Below are positions 42,724-50,270 of a stretch of 64,000 bases of DNA, piece by piece. Every line of letters begins with the position of its first letter. Within the stretch, counting starts at the first letter, position 1. The notes under the pieces are model-generated. The model ran no database searches, had not been told where the DNA came from, and saw only the letters and a list, made by a program, of their open reading frames with translations. This DNA comes from DATBSL01 sp964561785 (GTDB lineage: Bacteria > Acidobacteriota > Vicinamibacteria > Fen-336), in contig CAZLRF010000021.1 of NCBI GenBank assembly GCA_964561785.1, forward strand, positions 17,410 through 81,409, read 5' to 3'. Position numbers and translations under genes: made by a program.

Positions 42724-43551
42724 CTACGGGTTCGCGTCCCGTCCGTCGGCGGCCCGCGCCGCGGCGGGCTCTCCCGCCGAGCGCAGCTCGTGGGCGAGCA
42801 GCCGCTCGAGGTCGACGAGGATGATGAGGCGGTCCTCCAGCTTGGCGACGCCCCGGATGTAGTCGCCCCCCTTCTCCACGACCTCCTCGGGGGGCGGCTC
42901 GATGCGCGAGAGCTCGACCTTCAGCACCTGCGAGGCGCCGTCGACGAGGAGACCGAGGAGCCGCTCGCGCACCCGCACGACCACGATCCGGGTGGCGCGG
43001 CCGAGGGCGACCTCGCCGAGGGCGAGCTTGCGCTTGAGGTCGAGCACGGGCAGGATCCGCCCGCGCAGGTTGACGACCCCCCGGACGAACTCGGGGGCGC
43101 GCGGCACCGCGGTGATCTCGGAGACCCGGCGGATCTCCTGCACCTGGCGCACGTCCACCCCGTACTCCTCGCGGTCGAGGAAGAAGGTGGCGAGGTGCTC
43201 CGAGGCCTCGGCCGCCGCCCGCTGCTCCTGCACGGGGGCGGCGAAGAAGGACAGGCTGTGGCCGGCGGAGGGGTCGGCGCCGGGCAGCACGTCCTCGGCG
43301 AGCCCCGAGGAGGGCAGCGCGGCGGGTGGCGTGGGCGCTTCCGCCGCCTCCACCTGCCTCAGGATGTCCTCGGCGAGGCCGGAGGCGGGCAGCGCGACGG
43401 GCGCCGCCGTCGCGCGGGGCGGCGGCTCGTCGGCGAAGATCATCTCCGGCTCCCGGGCGGGCTCGGCGGGCGGGGGCGGGGCGGGAGGCTCCCCCCCTGC
43501 CGCGCGCTCTCCCCGCCGGGCCCTCCTGCGTGCGTCGGCCATTCGACCCAT
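42724..43551 (-). CDS. cheW: CheW-like coupling protein with long disordered N-terminus
   Basis: The C-terminal half (about 118-265) is a CheW domain (ATFFLDREEYGVDVRQVQEI, VPRAPEFVRGVVNLRGRILP). It links the chemoreceptor to CheA. The first 115 residues are Pro/Ala-rich and contain two copies of one short motif, ALPASGLAEDIL (53-64) and ALPSSGLAEDVL (78-89), 25 residues apart. A normal CheW is about 150-170 residues, so this extension is extra. I chose the ATG at 43551, four bases after the ATPase stop, with GAGGGTGA upstream. A TTG at 43569 is possible but less likely. Confidence 0.88.
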   Translation of the reverse strand: MGRMADARRRARRGERAAGGEPPAPPPPAEPAREPEMIFADEPPPRATAAPVALPASGLAEDILRQVEAAEAPTPPAALPSSGLAEDVLPGADPSAGHSLSFFAAPVQEQRAAAEASEHLATFFLDREEYGVDVRQVQEIRRVSEITAVPRAPEFVRGVVNLRGRILPVLDLKRKLALGEVALGRATRIVVVRVRERLLGLLVDGASQVLKVELSRIEPPPEEVVEKGGDYIRGVAKLEDRLIILVDLERLLAHELRSAGEPAAARAADGRDANP

Positions 43552-43555
43552 GGCT

Positions 43556-44365
43556 TCACCCTCGACCAAGCTCGTGCTCGGCGGCCACCGTCTCCGCCAC
43601 CCGGGCGTCCACCCGCGCCGCGCCCCGCGCCATCGCCTCGACGAGCGCCTGCGTCGCGAGCTGGTTGAGCACCCGCGGGATCCCCTCCGCCGCCGCGTGC
43701 AGCCGCGCCGCCGCCTCGCGCGTGAACAGCTCGCGCGAGGCGCCGGCCACCGCGAGCCGGTGGGCGAGGTAGGCGGGGGCGTCCTCGGCGGGAAGCGGCC
43801 CGATCTCGAACGACACCCCGATCCGCTGCACGAGCGCCCGGTAGGCGCGGTGGCGCAGGCGCTCGCGCAGCTCCGGCTGGCCCACGAGGACGATCGCCAC
43901 CAGGTTGCGGTCGTCGAGCTGGTAGTTGGTGAGGAGGCGGATCTCCTCGAACGTGGGCTTGCCCGGGATGAGGTGCGCCTCGTCCACGATCACGAGGGCG
44001 GCGCGACCCGCCGCGTCGAGCTCGAGGAGGCGGTCGTGGATCTGCTCGAGCAGGTCGTTCGAGTGGAAGCGCGGCCCTTCGACCCCGAGCTCCTTCGCCA
44101 CCGTGCTCAGGAACTGGCGCGGGGAGAGTCGGGGGTTGAGGACCATCCCGACCTCGTAGCGCTCGCCCACCCGGTCGGCGAGGGCGCGGGTGAGCAGCGT
44201 CTTCCCCGAGCCGACCTCCCCGGTGAGCAGGGCGAGCTCCATCTCCTCCACCGCGAACGCCAGCCGCTCGAGCGCCTCCTCGTGGGTCTCGCTGAGGAAG
44301 AGGTAGCGCGGGTCGGGCGTCTTCTTGAACGGCTTCTCGCGCAGGCCGAAGTAGCCCTCGTACAC
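43556..44365 (-). CDS. ExeA/GspA-type AAA ATPase in the chemosensory operon
   Basis: This 269-residue protein begins MYEGYFGLREKPFKKTPDPR, the typical opening of ExeA-like ATPases. Walker A is GEVGSGKT (49-56) and Walker B is VIVDEAH (125-131). A winged-helix-like end follows. The membrane helix and peptidoglycan-binding domain of full GspA/ExeA are absent. Such short forms are found with type II secretion, type IV pili and transposition systems. Here it lies between cheA and cheW with gaps of only four or five bases. A role in placing or assembling an envelope machine is conceivable. Confidence 0.85.
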   Translation of the reverse strand: MYEGYFGLREKPFKKTPDPRYLFLSETHEEALERLAFAVEEMELALLTGEVGSGKTLLTRALADRVGERYEVGMVLNPRLSPRQFLSTVAKELGVEGPRFHSNDLLEQIHDRLLELDAAGRAALVIVDEAHLIPGKPTFEEIRLLTNYQLDDRNLVAIVLVGQPELRERLRHRAYRALVQRIGVSFEIGPLPAEDAPAYLAHRLAVAGASRELFTREAAARLHAAAEGIPRVLNQLATQALVEAMARGAARVDARVAETVAAEHELGRG

Positions 44366-44370
44366 GGGCC

Positions 44371-46053
44371 TCAGGCCTCCGCCCCCGGCGCGCCCGCCGC
44401 CCGGCCCCGCCCCCCGCGTCCGCGCCGGCCCTCGAAGAGGGCGGCCACGTCGAGGATCAGCACGACCCGCCCGTCCCCGAGGATCGTGGCCCCCGCGATC
44501 CCCACCGCCGCGTCGGCCACCACGGCGTCGAGGGCCTTGATCACCACGTCCTGCTGGCCGCGCAGGCGGTCGACGGCGAGGGCGAGGCGCTTCTCGCCGC
44601 GGCCGACGACGACCGCGTACGCCTCCTCGCCCGCCGCGGCGCGCGCCCCGAACAGCTCCGCGAGGTGCAGGAGGGGCACGACCCGGTCGCGCACGCGCAG
44701 GGTGTCGCGCCCCCCGATCCGCGCCACCTCCGCGCGCGAGAAGCGCAGGCTCTCCACCACCGCGCCCGAGGGCAGCGCGTAGATCGCCCCGCCCACCTCG
44801 ACCATGAGGACGGTGATGATCGCGAGCGTCAGCGGCAGCTGGAGGGTGAACTTCGTGCCCGCCCCCGGCATCGTCTCCGCCTCGATGAGGCCGTTGAGCT
44901 GCTCCATGCGCTGCACGACCACGTCGAGCCCCACCCCCCGCCCGGAGACGTCGGTCACGGTGCGGGCGGTGGAGAAGCCCTCGGTGAAGATGAGCTGGAT
45001 CGCCTCGCGGTCGGAGAGCGCCTCGTCCGGGCGGACGATCCCCCTCTCGATCGCCCGGCGGCGCACCGCGCCCGCGTCGATCCCCGCCCCGTCGTCGACC
45101 AGGGTGATCACGACCTGGTTCGACTCCTGGGCGGCGGAGAGGAGGATCGTCCCCGTCGGCGACTTGCCCCGCGCCGCGCGCACCGCGGGCGGCTCGATCC
45201 CGTGGTCGACCGCGTTGCGGATGAGGTGCACGAGCGGCTCGCCGATCTCGTCGATGACCGCCTTGTCGACGCGCGTGTCCTCCCCCTGGAGCACGAGCTC
45301 GACCTGCTTTCCCCCCTGGCGCGCGAGGTCCCGCACGAGGCGGGGGAAGCGCTCGAAGACGTGACGGATGGGGAGCATCCGCACGTCCATGATCGTCTCC
45401 TGAAGCTGCGTCGACACCCCCGCCACCTGCTGCACGGCCCCGAGCAGCTCGGGGCCCGCCCCGGGGACGACGTCGGCGATCTGCCGGGCGAGCTCGTGCA
45501 GCTTCGTGCGGGCCACGATCAGCTCGCCCACCAGGTTGAGCAGGTGGTCGAGCCGGGAGAAGTCGACCCGGACCATCGTGGAGCGGGTGGGGACGAGGGC
45601 CGAGTCGGCCGAGCGGCCCGCCTTTCCCGGGGCGGACGACGGCGCCGCCGCGGGGGCGGGACCCGCCGCGAGGAGCGCGGACAGCGCCTGCTTCGCGGCG
45701 GCGAGGTCGTGGGTCTCGCGGCCGGCGGCGCAGGCCGCTTCGATCGCCTCGCGCAGCGCGCTCGCCCCCTCGAAAAGCCGGTCGAGCCGGTCCCCCTCGA
45801 GAAGGAGCGCTCCGTCGCGGGCCCGCGCGAAGACCTCCTCCAGGCGGTGGACGTAGTCCTTGACCGCGGCGAAGCCGATCATGCCGCTGTTGCCCTTGAG
45901 GGTGTGCAGCGGGCCGAGAACGGAGGAGGCGACCTCGCCCTGGTGCCCCTCTTTCTCGAGGCGCAGGAGCGCGGCGTCGAGAAGGGCGAGGTGCTCGCGG
46001 GCGTCCTCGAGGTAGATGCCGACGAGCTCGGCGGAAACCTCGAGCTCCATCAC
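44371..46053 (-). CDS. cheA: Chemotaxis histidine kinase CheA
   Basis: This 560-residue kinase has an Hpt (P1) domain with phospho-acceptor His at about residue 50 (LGPLHTLKGNSG), a short linker without a recognisable P2 domain, a dimerisation helix pair (DHLLNLVGELIVARTKL), an ATPase domain with N-box HLIRNAVDHGIEPP, G1 LVDDGAGI and G2 GRGVGLDVV, and a C-terminal CheW-like P5 domain. It phosphorylates CheY, CheB and probably the PATAN receiver. Loss of P2 suggests direct use of local response regulators. It follows cheY after 25 bases. Confidence 0.94.
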   Translation of the reverse strand: MMELEVSAELVGIYLEDAREHLALLDAALLRLEKEGHQGEVASSVLGPLHTLKGNSGMIGFAAVKDYVHRLEEVFARARDGALLLEGDRLDRLFEGASALREAIEAACAAGRETHDLAAAKQALSALLAAGPAPAAAPSSAPGKAGRSADSALVPTRSTMVRVDFSRLDHLLNLVGELIVARTKLHELARQIADVVPGAGPELLGAVQQVAGVSTQLQETIMDVRMLPIRHVFERFPRLVRDLARQGGKQVELVLQGEDTRVDKAVIDEIGEPLVHLIRNAVDHGIEPPAVRAARGKSPTGTILLSAAQESNQVVITLVDDGAGIDAGAVRRRAIERGIVRPDEALSDREAIQLIFTEGFSTARTVTDVSGRGVGLDVVVQRMEQLNGLIEAETMPGAGTKFTLQLPLTLAIITVLMVEVGGAIYALPSGAVVESLRFSRAEVARIGGRDTLRVRDRVVPLLHLAELFGARAAAGEEAYAVVVGRGEKRLALAVDRLRGQQDVVIKALDAVVADAAVGIAGATILGDGRVVLILDVAALFEGRRGRGGRGRAAGAPGAEA

Positions 46054-46078
46054 CGCGGAGAAGGCGCCTCGGCGGGCC

Positions 46079-46453
46079 TCACGGCGCCGTGATCTTCTCG
46101 ATCAGGCTGTGGAGCTCCGACGCCTGGAAGGGCTTCTTCACGTAGCCGCGGGCGCCCATCTTGAGGCCCCGGATCGTGTCCTCCTCCTTGCCCTCGGTGG
46201 AGATGATCACGACCGGGATGTCCTTGTAGGCGGGCTCCTTCTGCACTCGCTGCAGGAACTCGAGGCCGTTCATCACCGGCATGTTGATGTCGAGGAGGAT
46301 GAGGTCGATGCCCTCTTCCTGCGCGAGCTTGTCGAGCGCCTCGAGCCCGTTCATGGCGCTCACGAGCTTGCAGTTCTTGTAGCGGGACAGGAAGAGCTTG
46401 TACATCTGGTGGATGAGCGCCGAGTCGTCGACGGCGAGGATCTTCCTCAGCAT
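46079..46453 (-). CDS. cheY: CheY-like single-domain response regulator
   Basis: This 124-residue receiver domain has the acidic pair D9/D10, phospho-acceptor D55 (LLDINMPVMNG), Thr in ISTEGKE and K107 in YVKKPF. There is no output domain. It is the first gene of the chemosensory operon, directly behind a sigma70-type promoter, with GGAG upstream of the ATG. Without flagellar genes nearby its target is unknown. It may act as a phosphate sink or bind a motor of another kind. Confidence 0.92.
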   Translation of the reverse strand: MLRKILAVDDSALIHQMYKLFLSRYKNCKLVSAMNGLEALDKLAQEEGIDLILLDINMPVMNGLEFLQRVQKEPAYKDIPVVIISTEGKEEDTIRGLKMGARGYVKKPFQASELHSLIEKITAP

Positions 46454-46499
46454 CGCCCTGTCTCCAAAGTGGCCCGCCCTCCGCCGAAAAAGCCGTCCT

Positions 46500-46528
46500 C
46501 TTCTACCACCTAAAGTCCCGTCTTTCAA
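46500..46528 (-). promoter_or_regulatory. Sigma70-type promoter of the chemosensory operon
   Basis: On the minus strand TTGAAA (46528-46523) and TAGAAG (46505-46500) are 17 bases apart. The leader to the cheY ATG would be about 40 bases and contains GGAG. It is the only strong promoter I see for the ten-gene operon. Confidence 0.6.
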
Positions 46529-46564
46529 GCAGTCAGGAGGCGGTCGGGCGGCACCGGGGCAGGA

Positions 46565-46570
46565 TATAGT
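46565..46570 (+). promoter_or_regulatory. -10 box TATAGT before the orphan gene at 46580
   Basis: TATAGT is followed by nine bases and then the GTG at 46580. No Shine-Dalgarno sequence is visible, so the message is probably leaderless or nearly so. It faces away from the cheY promoter. Confidence 0.4.
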
Positions 46571-46579
46571 GGCGTTCCG

Positions 46580-47050
46580 GTGTTCGAGTCCAAGGAGAAG
46601 CTGCGGGAGGACGCCCGGACCCTCCTCGATTCCCTGCGGGGGCTCGGGGAGGGACGCTACGCCGTCCTCTTCGACCGCGAGGGTCCCCTCCTCCAGAGCC
46701 CGGAAGAGGCGGGCGCGGCCGAGTGGGACCTCCGGCAGCTCGTGCGCGACCGGACGGAGGGGCTCTTCGCCCTGCCCGCGGCCCTTCACGGCGGCGAGCC
46801 GATGGAGGACCTCTTCGCGCCCTGGGAGAGCGAGGAGTTCTTCCTCGCCTTCGTGAACGGCAGGGTGGGCGTCCTCGTGGCCTGCCCCGACGCGCAGCGG
46901 CTCCAGGACGAGTCCGGCAAGCTGCTGAAGGTGCTGGCCGACCGCCTCCTCCGGATGAACCCCGGCTGGCGGCTCGACGCGCGCGGGCGAGGGCTGTTCT
47001 TCGGCAGCCCTCGGCTCGACACCGTCGTGATCGGCCGCCCGGCGCGCTAG
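46580..47050 (+). CDS. Uncharacterised 156-residue protein, divergent from the chemosensory operon
   Basis: I do not recognise this family. The protein is soluble, mixed alpha/beta, without signal peptide or membrane helix. Visible segments are EKLREDARTLLDSLRGLGEG, a strand pair YAVLFDREGPLL, a middle FFLAFVNGRVGVLVACPD and a closing helix. The alternating strands and helices look a little like a small profilin/roadblock-like sensory fold, but this is only an impression. The GTG start is set by codon pattern and by the -10 box nine bases upstream. It is followed by lepA after 44 bases. Confidence 0.55.
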   Translation: MFESKEKLREDARTLLDSLRGLGEGRYAVLFDREGPLLQSPEEAGAAEWDLRQLVRDRTEGLFALPAALHGGEPMEDLFAPWESEEFFLAFVNGRVGVLVACPDAQRLQDESGKLLKVLADRLLRMNPGWRLDARGRGLFFGSPRLDTVVIGRPAR

Positions 47051-47094
47051 AATCGGGATTTGCCGCGGCGCCCCCGCGGCCCCTCCTCCAGAGC

Positions 47095-48894
47095 ATGCGC
47101 CAGGAGAGCATCCGCAACTTCTCGATCATCGCCCACATCGACCACGGCAAGACGACCCTCTCCGACCGGCTCCTCGAGCGGACGGGGGCGCTCAGCCAGC
47201 GGGAGATGACCGAGCAGTTCCTCGACTCGATGGACCTCGAGCGCGAGCGCGGCATCACGATCAAGCAGCACTCGGTGCGCCTCGAGTACCGGGCGAAGGA
47301 CGGCGAGGACTACGTCCTCAACCTGATCGACACCCCCGGACACGTCGACTTCTCCTACGAGGTCTCGCGCAGCCTCGCCGCGTGCCAGGGGGCCCTGCTC
47401 GTGGTCGACGCGAGCCAGGGGGTCGAGGCACAGACCCTCGCGAACGCCCACCTCGCCTCGGACGCCGGGCTCGAGATCATCCCCGTGCTCAACAAGATCG
47501 ACCTGCCGGGGGCCGAGCCCGAGCGCGCGAAGGAGCAGATCGAGCACGTCATCGGCATCGACGCCTCCCACGCGATCCCCGCCTCGGCCAAGCTGGGGAT
47601 CGGCATCGACGAGATCCTCGAGGCGATCGTCCACCGCGTCCCCCCGCCCCACGGAGACCCCGAGGGGCCCTTCCGCGGCCTCGTCTTCGACTCGTGGTTC
47701 GACCAGTACCGCGGGGTCGTCGTGCTCGTGCACGTCGTGGACGGCAGGCTCGAGCCGGGGATGAGAGTGCGCCTCATGGCCACCGGCGGCGCCTACGAGG
47801 TCGAGCAGCTCGGCGTGTTCACCCCGAAGCCGGTGCCGGTGGACGTGCTGACCGCGGGCGAGGTCGGCTTCGTGATCGCCGGCATCAAGAAGGTCTCGGA
47901 CGTCGCGATCGGCGACACCCTGACCGACGACCGCCGCCCGGCGGCGGAGCCGCTGCCCGGCTTCAAGGAGACGAAGCCGATGGTGTTCGCCGGGCTGTAC
48001 CCGGTGGACGCCGACCAGTACGCCGAGCTGCGCGACGCCCTCGAGAAGCTGCGCCTCAACGACTCGTCCTTCTTCTACGAGCCCGAGACCTCGGCCGCCC
48101 TCGGCTTCGGCTTCCGCTGCGGCTTCCTCGGGCTGCTGCACATGGAGATCGTCGAGGAGCGGCTCGAGCGCGAGTTCGACCTCGAGCTGCTCGTCACCGC
48201 GCCCTCGGTGCGCTACCGGGTGCTGAAGACGGACGGGGAGGTCGTCGAGGTCGACTCCCCGGCGCGGCTCCCGGAGCCGGGCCGGATCGAGGCGATCGAG
48301 GAGCCGGTCATCACCGCCACGATCCTCACCGGCGACGAGTTCGTGGGGGCGGTCCTCAAGCTCTGCCAGGACAAGCGGGGCGTGCAGAAGGGCATCCACT
48401 ACGTCACGACCACCCGGGTGATGATCCAGTACGAGCTCCCCCTCGCCGAGATCCTGCTCGACTTCTACGACCGCCTGAAGTCGGTCTCGAAGGGCTACGC
48501 CTCGCTCGACTACGAGTTCACCGGCCACTGGGTCTCGCCGCTCGTGAAGCTCGACGTGCTCGTGAACGGCGACCCCGTGGACGCGCTGTCTCTGATCGTG
48601 CACCGCGACACCGCCTACCCGCGCGGCAAGGCGCTCGTCGAGAAGATGCGCAAGATGATCCCGCGGCAGATGTTCGAGGTGGCGATCCAGGCCGCGATCG
48701 GCTCGCGGGTCATCGCCCGCGAGACCGTGGCGCCCCTGCGCAAGAACGTGCTCGCCAAGTGCTACGGCGGAGACATCACCCGCAAGAGGAAGCTCCTCGA
48801 GAGGCAGAAGGAGGGCAAGAAGCGCATGAAGCGGGTGGGCACGGTCGACATCCCGCAGGAGGCCTTCCTCGCCGTCCTGCGCGTCGACGAGTAG
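47095..48894 (+). CDS. lepA: Elongation factor 4 (back-translocating ribosomal GTPase LepA)
   Basis: This 599-residue protein is a complete LepA. It begins MRQESIRNFSIIAHIDHGKT with the G1 loop, then RERGITIK (G2), DTPGHVDF (G3) and NKIDLPGA (G4). The EF-Tu-like domain II, the two EF-G-like alpha/beta domains and the LepA-specific C-terminal domain follow (RKNVLAKCYGGDITRKRKLL near the end). It binds ribosomes in the cytoplasm and helps under stalled or ionic-stress conditions. A TAGAAT box at 47048-47053 gives a leader of about 35 bases. The ATG at 47095 matches the family start. Confidence 0.96.
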   Translation: MRQESIRNFSIIAHIDHGKTTLSDRLLERTGALSQREMTEQFLDSMDLERERGITIKQHSVRLEYRAKDGEDYVLNLIDTPGHVDFSYEVSRSLAACQGALLVVDASQGVEAQTLANAHLASDAGLEIIPVLNKIDLPGAEPERAKEQIEHVIGIDASHAIPASAKLGIGIDEILEAIVHRVPPPHGDPEGPFRGLVFDSWFDQYRGVVVLVHVVDGRLEPGMRVRLMATGGAYEVEQLGVFTPKPVPVDVLTAGEVGFVIAGIKKVSDVAIGDTLTDDRRPAAEPLPGFKETKPMVFAGLYPVDADQYAELRDALEKLRLNDSSFFYEPETSAALGFGFRCGFLGLLHMEIVEERLEREFDLELLVTAPSVRYRVLKTDGEVVEVDSPARLPEPGRIEAIEEPVITATILTGDEFVGAVLKLCQDKRGVQKGIHYVTTTRVMIQYELPLAEILLDFYDRLKSVSKGYASLDYEFTGHWVSPLVKLDVLVNGDPVDALSLIVHRDTAYPRGKALVEKMRKMIPRQMFEVAIQAAIGSRVIARETVAPLRKNVLAKCYGGDITRKRKLLERQKEGKKRMKRVGTVDIPQEAFLAVLRVDE

Positions 48895-48907
48895 GAGTGG
48901 ACCCGAG

Positions 48908-50071
48908 ATGAGCACGTCCCCCGCGTTCCCGCCCCCGCCGGCCCCGCAGAAGGGCCGCGGCCCATGGAGAACGCTCGCCGCGGCCGCTCTGATCGCCGGA
49001 GCCGGGCTCGCCCTCGGCTGGCTGGCCGGGCGGGCGGCCAAGGGACGCGTGCCGCGACCGGACGCCGACGTCTCGCTCGTCGTGGTTGTCGCCGTGGCGC
49101 TCGCGGCGGTGTTCGCCGCGATCGTCCTCCACGAGCTCGGGCACGTGGCGGGGGGGCGGCTTCGGGGGATGCGGCTCGTTCTCTTCGCGGCGGGCCCCGT
49201 GCTGGTGCTGGGACGACCGGGCCGGCGTCTCGAGTGGCGCTTCAACCGGATCCTGCCCCTGTGGGGCGGGCTCGCGGCGATGGCGCCCGCCACGCAAGGC
49301 GACTTCCGGCGGGACATGCTCGTCGTCGCCGCCGCCGGGCCGGCGGCGAGCCTCGTGGCGGCGGCGCTCGCCGCCGTCGCCGGGGCGGCGCTGCAGGCAG
49401 GGGGCAGCGCTGGCGCCGCCGGCGCCGCCTTCATCCTCGCCTTCCTCTGCGGGGCGATCGGCTTCGCCACCGGCCTTCCCCTGCGCGCGGGCGGCTACCT
49501 CAGCGACGGCGCGCAGTGCCGGGAGCTCCTGCGCGGGGGAGGCGAGGTGCTCCAGCGTGCCGCCGCGGCGCGTCTGTTCGCACGAAGCCTCGCCGGCACG
49601 CGGCCGCGCGACTGGCCTCCCGAGGAGGTCGAAGCGGCGCTCGCTCCCGGGGGGCCTGCGGTCTACGCGACCTCGGCGCTGCTGCTCGGCGCCGCCCACG
49701 CCCTCGACCGGGGGGAGCGAGCTCTCGCCCGGGAGCGCCTCCTCGCCCTCGCCGAGAGGATCGCCGACATCCCGGACGGGTTCCGGCAGGCGGCGGCGGC
49801 CGAGATCGCCGCCTTTCTCGGGGAGGAGGGCGACGCCGTGGGCGCGCGGGCGTGGGCCGGGGCGGCGAAGGGCGGGCTCGTCGAGCCGCACCAGCGCGAG
49901 CTCGTGCGCGCGGCGGTGGCCTTCGCCGAGGGTCGCGACGAGGACGCGAGGCGGGCGGCCGCTTCCGCCCGTGCGACCCTGGGGCGCTCCTGGGACGCGG
50001 GCGCGGCGCAGGCCGCGCTCGAGCGCCTGGACGCGCTCGAGCGGAGGGGGGCCGGCGTCGCGCAGCGCTGA
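48908..50071 (+). CDS. M50-like membrane metallopeptidase with C-terminal helical domain
   Basis: This 387-residue protein has a Pro-rich N-terminus and about six membrane helices. The zinc motif HELGH (H75, E76, H79) lies in the second helix (AIVLHELGHVAGG). The third ligand region of M50 enzymes may be the later PLRAGGYLSDGAQ, which only loosely matches the usual NxxPxxPLDGG. The last 170 residues are soluble, Ala/Arg/Glu-rich and helical, perhaps TPR-like. Intramembrane peptidases of this group process membrane-bound regulators. It follows lepA by 13 bases and may share its message. Confidence 0.75.
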   Translation: MSTSPAFPPPPAPQKGRGPWRTLAAAALIAGAGLALGWLAGRAAKGRVPRPDADVSLVVVVAVALAAVFAAIVLHELGHVAGGRLRGMRLVLFAAGPVLVLGRPGRRLEWRFNRILPLWGGLAAMAPATQGDFRRDMLVVAAAGPAASLVAAALAAVAGAALQAGGSAGAAGAAFILAFLCGAIGFATGLPLRAGGYLSDGAQCRELLRGGGEVLQRAAAARLFARSLAGTRPRDWPPEEVEAALAPGGPAVYATSALLLGAAHALDRGERALARERLLALAERIADIPDGFRQAAAAEIAAFLGEEGDAVGARAWAGAAKGGLVEPHQRELVRAAVAFAEGRDEDARRAAASARATLGRSWDAGAAQAALERLDALERRGAGVAQR

Positions 50072-50270
50072 GGTCGGGGCCCCTCGACATGGAGGGCGCG
50101 CGCGTCCGGGAACCAGACTCGGGACGCGGGCCGGGCCGGGCGGAGCTCTTGACCTGCGACGGCGCCTGTGCCGGCTAAACCTTTGTAGTTGAGCGTCTTG
50201 GCTCGCCTCTCGCCGGTTCGCCCGGAAGCGGCACGTTTCGTGCTTCGAAGGGCTCCCAGGGGGAGTGCGC

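Noticed and set aside
43552..43569. TTG start for the CheW-like protein
   Set aside because: It would overlap the ATPase gene by 14 bases. The ATG at 43551 has a good ribosome binding sequence.
38407..43668. 1753-codon open frame on the plus strand across HEAT, receptor and cheW genes
   Set aside because: It crosses several well-supported genes on the other strand and reads as charged low-complexity sequence.
50072..50270. Promoter TTGACC (50149) for the second giant C25 gene
   Set aside because: No TANNNT box stands at 16-19 bases; the nearest AT-rich hexamer is 21 bases away, so I did not list it.
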